Assembly: GCF_028769735.1 (NCBI RefSeq) | Contig: NC_088178.1 | Span: forward strand, 18,488,357-18,552,356 | DNA length: 64,000 nucleotides | DNA from: Zonotrichia leucophrys gambelii | Taxonomy: Eukaryota; Chordata; Aves; Passeriformes; Passerellidae | Reading direction: 5' to 3' | The notes under the pieces: model-generated | Seen by the model: only the letters and a program-made list of their open reading frames with translations | Told to the model about the DNA's origin: nothing | The model's database searches: none | Shown here: in pieces, positions 26,333 through 39,157 of the stretch | How positions within the stretch are numbered: position 1 is the stretch's first letter | Layout of the letters: each line of letters opens with the position of its first letter | Made by a program: the position numbers and the translations under genes

Positions 26333-29233
26333 ATATTTGCAGTTCATCTTTCTCTATTTTACCACAATTAAATAAAACTTACTTACTTGTTATGAATATT
26401 TTAAAGAATTTTAAGTTACTCCATCCTTTATAAGTGCTAATAATGGTTTATGTAATGTTAAGCTTAATATTCTCTCTTCTTCCAATAAAAACAGTGTTTG
26501 AATTTCAGTGAGATTGACAGACTGATTACAGCAAATGAAAATTATTGTAGATGGACTGGATGAATGTTGAACCTGACAGTCTATACAAAGTTGTCTGATG
26601 CTTCTCCATTTCTCTTTTTCTAAACATCATTACAGGCATCTGGAAACATCCATTTATGAGACTGAGCAAGTTCCCAAAAGTAATACATCCTAGAGTTGCT
26701 AGTATATGAAGTAGTGATAGAGGATGGACACACAGACTCCATTTCACATTGGACCCATATATTTTCAGGTTCATTTGTGGGCTTTTTCCTTTTAACACGT
26801 AGTTTCATGAATAAATTTTCCATGTGAAGTATTTTCTTTCTAATGCTAAAGTAAAGTTTACAAGCCCGTAGTTATGTATTTGCAAAGAATTTTAATGTCA
26901 TTTGTCAAGAATCAAACATCTATCAAGAGCTAACTTTTGCTTCAGTTGATACAGATGACCCTAATTTTAGTTACAAGATCAGTGGTTTATAGAGCAGGTG
27001 CCAAAGAGGATTTTCTGAATCTCACACTGGTTTGGGACAGGCAGTGGGAGGAGTCAGATCTTCATCATTGCTGTTTATTCCCAAGCTCTACGGGAGTGGA
27101 ACCTCCTAATTTATTGTTAGGAAAGTTACTGGGAATGTGTTGTGGCACCTCTGAGGGCGGCACTTCACACCTTCATAAGACAGAGCTTAAATTGTGAGTC
27201 ATTTATGGTAGACATAAACCCATTATATTTTCCTATAACAAATATCTACATCATGCAAAATTCTTAAACTCCAACAGCTTTTGAAAGCACAGACCTTTCT
27301 TCTTTAAAAAAATAAAATATAGTGGGTTTTTTCCAATTTATGTGAGACAAATTTAAAAAAAAAATATTCCATGAATATCAAGAGACAGTCAATCCCAGTA
27401 AGTCTCCATGACTCCCAGGAAGGAAAAAAGAGTATTTCTCATCAATTGGCTGGTGTTTTCCCAGCAGTGTAAGTAGTCCTGGGGGTTTTAGCTTACTCTG
27501 AACCTGCAGGAAATCTAACGGTATTGGGATCATTCTTTTCCCACATGTTCCCCAACTTGCCCCTGTTTTCAGGGTCCCAAACTGCCCATGCTTGCTTGCT
27601 GTGCCTTAAATGGTTACGTGGCACCTTGGTAATTCAAGTATTAACCATGTACTGGTAACTTCTGCTTTAGAGATTTATTCCTCTGAGCTATTTACATCTT
27701 GGATTTTTTAAAGGGTTGAGAACAGCCTGATTCCAGCTGCTACTGCTCACGTTCACAAGCTGTTTATTTTCTACTATGTGTTCCTGTTTAGGATTCTTGG
27801 CCATTTGTTGGACTGAAGGACAGGACAGGTCTTTATATCTTGGCCACCCATGGAGCTGTTTCCTGTTTTTTCACTTGAATAGAATTGGTCAGGCTGAAAT
27901 ATTGCCGTTGGTTCCTATTTCTTTCAGAGGAAACCTACTTTTGGTTTTGGGCTTTTTTCTTAATTAGATGCTTCCCAAACCTGATATATATATATATAAA
28001 CTTCTCAACTTCTTAACTTTCAACTGTAGCCTTCTGTCTTTTTTATGTTCTACTTTGCATAAGTAATTTTTTTATTAAATTTCACCAGTTACGTGCATGT
28101 TCTGTGGCATTTCAAAAGGAGCTAATGTACCAAAAGAGTAGAAATGTCACCTTCCTCCAAAAGTAAATGACTTATCCTGTTGTTGCTGCTCTATGTGACA
28201 TTTTTGGCAGTGAGATAGTTAACATTACTGATAAAAAGGGATTTGGATGGTCATGGCCATGTTATACCTTATCATGTGTTCTTAATACAGAAGTGATGAG
28301 GTCCACACTGCCTAAACCTAGGAAATGGACTTCTGAGAAATGTAGTCTTGAATATAATGTTGTGCTCCCAACTGAGAAAATGTAACTGTTCTGTGCTGAA
28401 AAGTGGGCAACCTACTGTGTGTCTGAGACAGGCAGTGCAGCAGCAGTAAATTCCATCATGCTTAGTGCATGACCACATTTATAGATGGTCACAATTTCTC
28501 CCATATTATAAACCAATATTTGCCTTGTCTCTGAGGAAAGACTTCAAAGAAAAAAAAAAATCAAAAACTAGTCAGAATATTTAATATTTAACAAGTTTTT
28601 CTTCCTTTATTTTTCCCCTCTTTTTCCTTTTGGTTTATATCTACTTGTGGCAAGCATGACTGATCTGTTTTAATAAAGGCAGTAGAATTTTGCTCAGTAT
28701 AGGCAGATGATTTAAACTGAGACCATTTGGGAATTCTTAGTCCTAAAATGACTGTGGATCATCACAGCTTACTGTAATGTAGAATGAAAGAAAGTTCTAA
28801 TCAGTATTGCTGTTAATTCTTGTGGTAGTGAATTGTGAGTTCTTTCAGCATCTTTTCCTACAGGCTTGAAACTGGCTGGTGGCCATTTCTGGAAAACACT
28901 TTGAATTTAGCTTCCCAAGGAGGGATTTTGTTTTGAGGAGATGCCCTGAATGGAAAATCAAAATCACTGGAAAATGCAAGATGTCTGTAAGGAAAGAGAC
29001 ATCATTGGTCCTACTGCTTATTGAATAACCCTATCCCTTCATTTTCTTTCTTTTTTTTTTTTTCCCATTTAGTGAAAACCATGTTTGCATAAGTCTAATT
29101 ATTTGTTTTGGCTTTAGCTAACCACCAAATGTACTCAGAAAGTACACCTCAACCATTCTAGACAAAAACAATTTTAGGCCCCTTTAGATGGTCTTTCAAA
29201 TGTATCTACTAAGTAGAAAAACTCAATAATGAT

Positions 29234-29261
29234 AAAAAAATCAATAGAAAAAAATCAATAG
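29234..29261. repeat. 14-bp tandem duplication
   Basis: Two exact adjacent copies of AAAAAAATCAATAG occur, at 29234-29247 and 29248-29261. This fits a small replication-slippage duplication. Confidence 0.9.
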
Positions 29262-29808
29262 TGATAGACACCATGATCAAGTAAAAGTTACTTTAGTGAC
29301 CCACAGAAAGATTTCCTAATAACAGGGTCTATAATGAGCCATCTGTGTCTAGGAGGGTGCACAAAGTGCAAAAGGGACTTAAATATTATGTGTGGGGTTT
29401 GGAACTCTGTTAGATGAGAGTTCTTACAGATTATAGCTAAATTTATGCACTGAAGCTTTTTAAAGCATTATGTAAAAATAAATTAAACAGTTGTCTAGCT
29501 CCCATGAAAGCAAATGTTAATTGACCATCCAAATTCCCTGAGCAATTTTTGAAAACATCAAAGCCATTCCTATTTATAAAAATATGTACAATGATATCTA
29601 CAAAGTAAAACTGTTTGAGTTCTAAAAGCAGATGGGCAGAATTTGGTTAAGTACAGGACAAAAAATCATACAGGACAAGTATGATTTTTTTTTTAATATA
29701 AAACAGAAAGAAATTTTTATTTCATTTCAATGTCAGAGGAAAAATAGTTCTGAAGTATATTGATGCTGTCATAAATTAAGGCCAGGAACCAGGCAAGTAA
29801 TTCACTAT

Positions 29809-29845
29809 ATATTTACTTATATTTATTTATATTTATTTATATTTT
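29809..29845. repeat. A/T-rich period-10 tandem repeat
   Basis: About three and a half copies of a 10-base A/T unit (TATATTTATT and close variants) follow each other. It is a low-complexity minisatellite-like array. Confidence 0.8.
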
Positions 29846-32329
29846 CATCCTAATTCAAACGACAAGAATCATACATATAGTGACAAAAAAAAAAAAAACC
29901 CAGAAGCCCGTTGCTGTTTTCATTAAAAGCCTATCATGTTATCTGGCTTAATATAGATTTCCTGTAGCTATTTCTCGTTGGTTTCACATACAGTTTTCCT
30001 GGAGTCATCTGCCAAGCTGCTGAGCGCTCTGGAGTCAGTTTTGCAGTAAATTCTAATCAGAACCATGTCAAGGACTGAATCTATTGCACTTCCCTTTCCT
30101 TGCATTAATGGGGGAAAAGAAGTGGTTCGTGGTTAGTCTGTGAAAGGTACAAGATTCCACAGGCTAATTTCATGACAATCTGTATCAGCCTGGTGCCACT
30201 TTCCCTTCAGAGTTTTCCTCTGACTACTAAATTTAAATGAAGTAAAGATTACTTCTTTTTTCCTTTCCCTTTTCCTTATTTCAGCCTTCACTCTTCTCTC
30301 TCATGGGGGAGATGCTTATGAAATGAAGGAAAATATATTTTCTTTTTTCATATACAGAATGTCTGGCATCCAGAATTTTAGTTGATCCAGGACAGTGAAA
30401 GAAAACTAAAATTAGAGGTTAAAAAAATTTTAGGAGATATTTTAAGGTAAACAGAAAAGGAGTGCGAAATGGGGAAATATGGCAGTGAAGTATTAGACCT
30501 GAAAATAGAAAATGAAAGGTTGAAGACACAAAAAGACATGAAACAGAATTTAAATGCGAGAGAAGAAAGGAATTGGAAGAAAAGGCAAGATCTGGAGGAA
30601 GAGACAAAGAGGTTTAATGGACCGTGTTACTTAATCAAACAATCATTCCAAACATTCTTGGAAGCTGCTGAAGAATACAGCGTTTGTTTCCTAACGCTGC
30701 ACAGACCTGAGCCCCAGTGAAATACCAGGTATTCAAGTGGTTGCAAGGGTTTAGACATGCAAAAAGAAACAAATAAGGAAAGGCATTGTAACCATTCTGA
30801 ACTGGTTATGCTCAATCAACATTCTAGAAGGAGCAAGTAAAAACTTTAAATAATTTAGTTTCCATTTTATTGGAAAATTCTTGTACATAGTCCCCCTCTC
30901 TCTGAAAACCCCAGATGAAACTGAGGCAAATATGTTCCATCTTATCAAAAGCAAAAAAAAATTAACAGTGGCTTTAAGGACTTGAAGTAGAATTCAGGTG
31001 TAATGAGAAAAATGGATTGTGGGGGGAAGAAAAGAAAAAAAAAGAAAATAATGCATTTTTAATAAGAAAAATGAAAGATTAGAAAAATTCAGTGGTTTAT
31101 TTTACCTTATAATATATATGAAAGTGGATGGAACCATCAAAGCATATTATCTTGAAGAACTAATTCAAAAAAGGCCTTGGAGAATTTGAAATTTTATAAA
31201 CAGCTATTCAACATTACTGGAAACTTAGAAAAGTCTCTAAAACCACAAATAGCTGAAATGCACAGGCTAGAGATTAGCACAGATATAACAGCAGAAATGA
31301 GGAAACAGTATAAGTTCATATTTGGCTTATTGCATGTAAGATTTGGTGCCAAATAGCTACAATAAAATGCAGAATGTTTAAATGCAGTATATAAACTTGA
31401 GAAGTAAAGAATGTGACGCAGCATTTACTTTGTATATAGTAAATTACAGTTCTGCAGTCCTAGCAGAGCACATGCAGTCACTTCTAAAAATATTTTAGTA
31501 ATTTTATATGCTCAGTATTGTGCATAATTGCCCCAGTGAAAAGAACTACACATATAAAATAAAGAATAAAGCAAATGCCACTGCAAGACATACAAAAGCA
31601 ATGTCACCAACCTAATGCCCACTGTCCCATCCAGGGGTCTGTATATGGCCATGACAATGTACCAGCAGTGATTTCTATTAAATTGGTGTGTTTTGCTCAG
31701 AATCCTATTTTGTACTTTGCACTTGGTCAGTGCAAGCAGCAGAGCAGGACAGAGCAATGTGGTTTTGCAGTTTTCCTTAAACCCTGCTCTGCTCTGAGCC
31801 TGCCTTGCACCTGGCTCTGTGCTTACCTGTGTGGGAGGCACAGGAAAGGAGGAATCAGGGTTTTCATGCTCACTGCTCCACAAAATGTCTTTCCTCCCAG
31901 TTCCTCTTCTTAGCATTTTCTGTAGGAATTTTGAGGAAGGTTGTTGCAAAACAGTGTAGGACAGACAGAGAGCATCATCTAAAATTATCCTCAGTTGCGT
32001 TGCAATTATATTGAAAAGTATGTCAACAGTCATTCCACTGAACACTTTTATCAGAATTGTCAAGTGAAAAAGTAAACCCAAGCAATGTGAACTTACTCTG
32101 GTGACTTTAAAAGTGGGTTCTTAGGTTTCTACTTATGCAGAGTGGCCTGATAAGTACTGAAAATTCAAATGTGTTGAAAACAAAGTACAGATCAAAAACA
32201 AAATGGGAAAGCTTGCATAACATTTCTTTTTTCCTGTTTAGGAGCCAGCAGAAGAGCAAACAAAAGCATCTCAAATCTAATCAACTTTGGTTTCTCTTCT
32301 TCTTTTCCATTATTTTCTCCATGTGTATT

Positions 32330-32346
32330 AAAAAAAAAAAAAAAAA
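32330..32346. repeat. Poly(A) run of 17
   Basis: Seventeen consecutive A are followed by GAAAAGG. I could not recognise a retrocopy or SINE body upstream that would make this a retroposon tail, so it is listed only as a homopolymer. Confidence 0.9.
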
Positions 32347-35009
32347 GAAAAGGAACTTCACATCCATCCAGAAAAATACACAAAATTAGAGACATTAGAG
32401 TTTTCTAGCAGCACTCAGATTTTAGCTAAATTGATGACAGTAACTCCTTTTGCTTGAGGAGTAAGAACACAATACTAAGAACATAATTCTGTAAGTAGCA
32501 GCACAATGACCCAGAAGCTGTAGGATGTCAAGTGCTTATAATGCCCTTCTACAAGGCATAAAGTACTAGAAATACAATGGTTGAAGTGAAGGGAAGGAGT
32601 TGGTACCATTTCAATGAGTTCTTCCATAAATAAAAAAATGAATTTGTACACAGATCAACCAGTTTCCTGAATTTCATATAGTTGTTTCTGTTTTGACCAG
32701 ATGGAATGGGCCTTTTAAAAATCTTTTATACATGAATATTCTAATTTTTCCCAGCCTTTCAAGGAAAAGTCATATTAAGAAATACCTGAAAATATTAGCT
32801 GAGATGTAGGAGAAGAATTTAGCCAGAGGGAAATAAATTCAAAGAGGATGTCTGGAGCATCATAAAGTTAATCAAACTTTCACCCTGAAGATTTCAAAGC
32901 TTTTAACTTTATCTACTGTGGCAACACATTTGCCATGGCTTTTAGAGTTTTGACCTCACTTTCCTTTTTTCTGTAGCTTTTCTAGGTTTTGGGTAATGGT
33001 GGGGTTTGTCTCCTTTGCAACACATTCTTAAGTCCCTCTTGGAAATAATATTCCATATACCCAATGTGTAAAATTTCATCTAACAAAATTAATTCTCTGT
33101 AATTATTGCAGAAAACACTGCAGCTATAACTTGCAGATTGCGCCTTCTGCCCTCACCTGCCAAGCCACATTACACTGGTGCCCGTTGCCACTGCAGCCAA
33201 AAGAACCCAAGGGAAAAGTTTTTGGATCCTTATCAACAAAGCTGTGTGAGTAAACAGAGGTGAGGATTGAACGTGGTGTTTAAATACTCAAGAGAAAATG
33301 CTGTTTTCATAACATTGGCTGGATCCCCACTGCAAGCAGAACTAAAATTTTGGGTTGACCTGTGGCTTTTATTACTTTTAAGGGTTTTTCTGAGATTATT
33401 AACATAATTTTACTACCATGTAAATTACAGAAAAAGTGTAATGTGCCATATACTATGTAATTATTTCTCCACATTCACAATAAAGCACATTTGAACATAT
33501 GGCAGACATGGTTAACTGTACTTTATGCTAATCTCTACACACTATTTAGCTCACCTAATTAACTATACCTGGTGTACTACACACTGCCTAGCAGCAGAAA
33601 ATCAGGAAGAAGTCCTCTGGATAAAATACTAGATGCATAAAAGAAGAGGAAAATCAATATTATAATCTATAATGACTTCCCTTCCTTCCACCTAATTGTT
33701 TCCTTTTTTCTAAACACCTATTTTTTCTTCAGTGGCTGAGACAAAGAACATTTCAACTAAACCTGGCCGTTTTTTATCAGTAGAATACTGTCAACTAGTC
33801 TAATAAACCTACCATTGGAGAATGCTCAGGAAAAAAATGTTGAAGTACTTAAATATTCTTATCAGTGTGTTCACTTCTAGTAAGGGAACCACAATCTATT
33901 CCAATTGACTTATACATGTAATCAGATCAAATAACTGAATTTTTCTAATGGTAAGTCTGGGTTTGAACTAGATTCAAATCTAAACTTGTAAATTCATTAT
34001 AGCAAATCATCAGATTCAAAATATATGGTCATTGAAAATTTCTGCTTGCTTAGCTGTCAGAGATTATTAAGAAGAAAAAATTTGGTGAAAGAATATACCT
34101 CATTCATTTTAATACAGATAAAGGTCAAATTAAAAAAAAATTATTCAGAGTCTGAAAATTCTTTGTATAGTTATCAATATACAAATAGGAAGTAGTACCC
34201 AACTGTCCTTAAAATGCAGGATAAAATCTGTTGCAAGGGACATAGCAGACCCCATGGGTAACTATACACCTACTGACCAATTTCAAAAGTGTTACAGAAA
34301 AAGCTTTTTAGAAATGATGGACCAGGCTGAGGAAGAGGTGTCCTGACTAACAGAGGTGGAAAAGTAGCTTCAGAGCTAGGGGGATCTAAGACAATGTGGC
34401 CTAATCCCATGTACACAATTCTTCTTAGCTCTAGCTGCCCCCTGAATCATGTTCTGCAGGGTGTTTGGGGGGAAAGCCCTCTTTTTGGTAGTCTCCTTCA
34501 CATGCTGGTGGTTTCATCAAGTATATATTGTTTTTCTCAATAATTTTATTTTCTCAAGTCTCCAAGCTCAACCTTTATCTAAAGATTGTTTCAGAAGTAC
34601 TATTTTTGAAGTAGCAAGGATGTTAGCCAGAGAGAGCAATCACAGACCTCCATCTCTTGACAAAATATATCTGTGGAGTTGCTTGTTGCTGCTGTCTGAC
34701 CTCCCACTGTAACACTCACACCCCTCAGGGCACTCTTGACAAGCCAATGATCAATATACCCATGCAATTAAAGGAGTAAGAATTGCTTTTACCATTTCCT
34801 CCAGCCAACCTCTATTGCTTCAGTCTTGTCCAGGGGATGACTTTCCATCTCGTACTAAAACACACACCAGTGCTGCACCCTTTGGCTGGTTCACCAACAC
34901 AATTTCTTTGAGAAACCTTAGATAAAATACCAAGCATTATAGACACCAGACTGGCAAAACATTCTGTAGAGGAAAGGGGAGGGAAATAACTAAACAAGCA
35001 TGAAAAGCA
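32347..35009. other. Non-coding stretch containing one exon-like segment
   Basis: The sequence is mostly anonymous and AT-rich. At 33112-33245 a 44-codon open segment is flanked by an AG acceptor-like site and a GTGAGT donor-like site; it is described under findings because its status is unproven. Confidence 0.45.
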
Positions 35010-35088
35010 TTTTTTTTTTCTTTTCTTGCTGTTTTGTTTGTTTTTGGTTTTTTTTTTTTTTTTTGTTTGGGTTTGGGTTTGGTTTTTC
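35010..35088. repeat. T-rich low-complexity tract with telomere-like (TTTGGG)n core
   Basis: Long T runs (35010-35019 and 35048-35064) are followed by two TTTGGG units and a third TTTGG at about 35066-35082. The G runs could form a weak G-quadruplex on the + strand. It is a simple-sequence tract, and the open frame across it gives only a phenylalanine-rich artefact. Confidence 0.88.
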
Positions 35089-37569
35089 TATTGGTAGTGC
35101 TCACAATTCAGATGTCTGCCATGGAGTTCCAAGCAGCTTTCCCAACAGTGTGATTGGCTACAGAAACCCTTGGACCAACACAGGGTGTGTGTGCTGCTGT
35201 ATAACAGCAACAGCTTCATGGAAACCTCACACTACCAAGACACAGCATTGTTTGATTTAACAAACAGCTTTTCTTCTCTTTGTTGTCTGCGTGCTGAATG
35301 TGCTTGCTTCTTCATGTACTTTATGCTGCTGCTCTAGAGGGTTATGACTTAATTAAATGTCTCTTCCTTTTTTGTTAAGGTTTTATTTCAGGATTTTTAA
35401 AAGAAAAAATAAAATAAATAAAGGCAGTCAACTGCTTGCCTCTGATTCACTTTTATCCCTCTCATTTACAATCTGAGGAAAAATGAGCACACTGGATACC
35501 TCCTAGTGAGTGGCTGACAACTAAAGATGAGCAAAAACTAATACTTTGTTATTATCTAGCCTAGAGGAAAGTTTACAGGATAACCAGCTATTGACCTTTT
35601 CAAGTAAACATATTTAAGAATTCAGTGGTTGTGGGGAGCTTAGACAAGACACAGCATGAACCCTTCAGAAAAAATGTCCAAATGCTTGTACTTGAAGTTT
35701 AAGTGTACCACTGAAACAATTCTTCTTTTTTACAGTTTGTCTAACATTTCAGACAAAAGCAATGAAGCTGAGGTTCCATTTTCACATTATATATATTATA
35801 AACCAGGTGTACAGTTTGGACATTTCTCAAATGCCAAAGAGTCCACTTTAAACATTGCCCCTCACTTCCTAAACTTGCAGAAATGCTGCTGCAGTGCTAT
35901 CTGAAAATGTACACTAGTGAGGAAATGATGATCACTTTGAAGTATAACACCAATAGACCACACCAGTGTCCTTCTCTGTATTTATTTCTTTTCCTTCTTT
36001 CTCTGCCTAAATCTTCTTTTTAATTTTCTTTGTCATCAACTTTTCCTTTATCTCCCCTTCTCTTATTTATTTTATTTCTTTTGTAAAGGGAAGAGCATTT
36101 CCAAATCAACTCATTTAAATTAAGTTTCCATTAAATTGACTATAGACAGGACTAAAGTAGGGTTGGTTTTTTACCAAGTGAAAAAAAAAAGAAAAAAGAA
36201 GAGTGTATTTGCTGATTGCTATGGTGAGTTGTTTGGTGCATGTTGATTTAGAGTGAGCCAGGGATTGTTTTCTGCCATGAGTAATCAGAGCAGATGAGCT
36301 TTTCAAGGTTGCTGCTTCCCTTAACTCTTCAAGGAAAAAATACGGTTGAAAATTCATACAAATCTCATTAACTGTGAATAACTTTGTTTTACATAAACTT
36401 CCATCAGTTGCTTTGAAGTTTTTTCATTCCTTTCTATTCAAGTTGTAAATGTACAACCAAATTGAGGATTTTTTTTCTTTTCTACATTTTTTTTCTTTCT
36501 CTCTAGAATGTTGCACTTTAATTGTTCTCTTGACTTCCTGACAAGAGAACAGCAGCACAAAATGAGATGTTTTATGTCTGATTGCATTACTTTACATGTT
36601 CTGGTACTCCTTATTTCTTCAGGCTGGGGGTTGGTTATTTGGGTGTCATTTGTTTTAAAAATAAACAAGCTACCTTGTTTATTTTTATGCTAGATACCCT
36701 GTAGTGTATCATTCCTAGTTAATGTTTGCAAGCTGAAGCATACATGTGTCACAAATCCTGACAGTAAATAATTAAAGTATTTAAATAAACGTGTGTTTGT
36801 ATGGTAGTTTTGTGGTTGTACAAATTTGTACAGCAAGATCTTATACTGATCTATAATTATAACTGCCACTGACTAGCATGATCCTTACTGAGTCAGATTA
36901 ATTTACACATTAAGCAGCCATCTGTAGAAATTTTCATAGTACCTTGCTTGCAATGCCAGGGCTCACATGGGGATTTAAAAACTAACTTGGCCTCTAGGGA
37001 TTTTTAGCACTGCTATTGGATACATTTGCTGCGAACACATTTTTCTAGGCACTGACACCTCGTACCCTTTGTCACTGTTTTATATCAGCAGAGGCTTTTT
37101 AATATTTTGCATACATAATAACATAAAAATTGGTAATCTAACAACAGTATTTTATATATACATATATGTATATTTATATTTTTTTAAATTCTTGACTCTG
37201 TGTTTAAAATCTTTGCAATACTTCTGAACCAGAACAGATTTGCCATCATCTGCAGTCATAAAAGATAAAAACACAACATATTTTGGCTACAGTAAAAAAC
37301 ATATTGCAAGCACGTTAATGGTAATTCTCTAAAAAAAGGATAATAACTGCAATGTACTGTGCAAAAGTCTTCTTATGCATGGGTGTTTTGTAAGTAAGCA
37401 CAACGTGTGTGCTATAACGGGCTATAGCAAAACTTATTTTACCTGTTACAAAAATAAATTGTAAGAAGTGTAAATAGTTTGTAAGTCTAGTCTGCAAAGA
37501 TGAACACTGAATTCTTCAATTATATTCAATCAAATGGGTAAATAAAAAAGAGCTGCTGGAGTTAGAAAA
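35089..37569. other. Non-coding AT-rich stretch
   Basis: I see no gene, RNA or named repeat. A short (TA)-rich palindromic patch lies at about 37153-37185. Confidence 0.5.
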
Positions 37570-38600
37570 TCATAGAAGCACAGAATATGCTGAGTGGGAA
37601 GGGATTCATTGGGCCCAGCTCCCAGCCTGGCACAGGTCAGCCCCAAGGTCACAGCCTGTGCCTGAGAGCATTGTGCAAACGCTGCCTGAGCCAGGCTGGG
37701 GCTGTGGCTGCGGCCCTGGGGAGCTGCTCAGTGCCCAAGCACCCTCTGGATGGAGAAACTTCTCCTGATATCCAACCTAAACCTGCCCTGCCTCAGCTCC
37801 AGGCCATTCCCTCGGGTCCTGTCCCTGTCACTGAGCAGAGATCAGTGCCTGCCCCTCCTGTTCCCCTCTCGAGGAAGCTGTGACTGCAGTGAGCTCTGCC
37901 CTCAGGCCTCTCCAGGCTGAGCAGACCCAGTGCCCTCAGCTGCTCCTCACAGCTGCCCCTCGAGGCCCTTCACCACCTTTGTTGCCCTCCTCAGGACACT
38001 CTCATAGTTCAATGTCTTTCTGACATCGTGGCACCCAAAACTGCCCCCAGCACTGGAGGTGAGGCTGCCCCAGAGCAGAGCAGAGAGAGACAATCCCCTC
38101 CCTTGCCCAGCTGGTGATGCAGTGCCTGATGTCCCCAGGACAGGGTTGTCCCTGCTGGCTGCCAGGGCACTGCTGGCTCAACTTGCCATCAGCCAGGACC
38201 CCCAGGTCCCTTCCCACAGCTGCTCTCCAGACTCTCATTCCCATGTGTGTACAGGGTTGCTCAGGTGCTGAATCTGGCACTTGCCCTTGTTAAAATTCAT
38301 ACAGTTGGTGATTGCCCATCTCCTGTTTGTTGAGGTGCCTCTGCAGGGCCTCCCTTCCTTTGGGAGAGTCAACAGCTCTTCCCAATTTAGTGTCATAGGC
38401 AAACTTACTTATTATTCCTTTGAGTCCTGCATCCACATCATTAGTGAAGATGCTGCCATGGTAATTCAGCTGTGTACTGGGTGTGTTGTCTAGAAAGGTA
38501 CTGTGAGAGATGGTATCCAAAGCTTTTCTGAAGTCCAAAATGACTACAACTACTGTAATTTCTATCAACCACATGCCCTGTAATGGTGAGCAAGTCAATT
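37570..38600 (-). mobile_element. CR1 LINE, about 1 kb, with broken ORF2 reverse transcriptase end
   Basis: This is the longest CR1 of the window. The + strand starts CATAGAAGCACAGAATATG (inverted CR1 terminus), then runs through the tail and into ORF2. Reading the minus strand from 38598, an open frame of 102 codons still shows CR1 reverse transcriptase landmarks. Residues 22-29 match the DFSKAFDT-type motif A block, seen here as DFRKALDT. Residues 66-72 match the FADDTKL motif C block, with tyrosine replacing the first catalytic aspartate. The spacing between the two blocks is about 37 residues, roughly half of what I expect for the family, so an internal deletion removed part of the palm. 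With the catalytic pair broken and the 5' part missing, the copy is dead. It would act in target-primed reverse transcription if intact. Confidence 0.95.
38290..38598 (-). pseudogene. CR1 ORF2 reverse transcriptase relic
   Basis: An open segment inside the CR1 encodes a fragment of the LINE ORF2 reverse transcriptase. Motif A-like DFRKALDT and motif C-like FAYDTKL are visible, the latter lacking one of the two catalytic aspartates of FADD. The block after motif C (GRAVDSPKGREALQRHL) follows the typical CR1 order. There is no start of ORF2, no endonuclease domain and no upstream palm, so this cannot be a functional gene. Confidence 0.88.
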
Positions 38601-39143
38601 CATGGCTCTGCTGTGATTTTCCTGTCTCACTTTAGTCTGTTTTACCTGTTTGGACCACCAGTGTTTTCAGGCAGCAAAGAGTCTTCCAGTTCTGCTAAAG
38701 CATCTACCACCAAAGGGGTTCAGCCCACAGGGGGGCTCTGAGCATTATTGTAACACTGGTAAAAATAACTGTAAGGAAACAGCAAAAGCACAATCTTCTG
38801 CCAAGTTCAGTCACAAAAATGGGCGCCCTAATATGCAGAGAGTGTTCTACTATGCAACAAAATATTCATGATACTGAGATCAAGAAAGTCATGGATATTC
38901 ATGGAATAGATCCAACAATAATAGATTAAGTCATTTTCCATGACTTATAACACAGCTTTTAAATAGAGGCAGAATGATTTAGGTTAAATCTATAATATTT
39001 AAGGGGTTCTACTCATGGTCAAACAGAATCCACTATGGCCACTTTTTGACTCAACAGTATATGAAAAATGGTAGCAGGAGTCCCTCCAAGCTAATTAAAT
39101 CTGATTTACAAATAAACTGGAAGAGCTCAAGGCAATTCATAGG
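38601..39143. other. Non-coding stretch
   Basis: No recognised content follows the CR1 boundary. A few more bases of LINE may extend past 38600 unseen. Confidence 0.45.
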
Positions 39144-39157
39144 CACACACACACACA
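39144..39157. repeat. (CA)7 dinucleotide repeat
   Basis: Seven CA units make a short microsatellite. Confidence 0.95.

Larger units (their letters stand above)
26333..32329. other. Non-coding AT-rich stretch with scattered simple repeats
   Basis: No gene is recognised over 6 kb. Small simple repeats occur: (AT)n at 27984-27998, a 14-bp tandem pair at 29234-29261, and period-10 A/T repeats at about 29809-29845. The longest open frame of the window (31512-32081, -) overlaps other open frames on the + strand and shows no family motif. Confidence 0.5.

Noticed and set aside
30469..30720. Open frame with a coiled-coil-like, lysine/glutamate-rich protein (+)
   Set aside because: The underlying DNA is a purine-rich stretch, which gives K/E/R-rich frames by composition alone. 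A pyrimidine-rich acceptor-like sequence ending at TTATTTCAG lies upstream, but no fitting donor or further exon was seen.
32330..32346. Poly(A) run as a retrocopy tail
   Set aside because: No retrocopy body or target-site duplication could be recognised upstream.
37587..37883. 98-codon proline/leucine-rich open frame (+)
   Set aside because: It is antisense to the CR1 tail; the GC-rich LINE sequence creates it.
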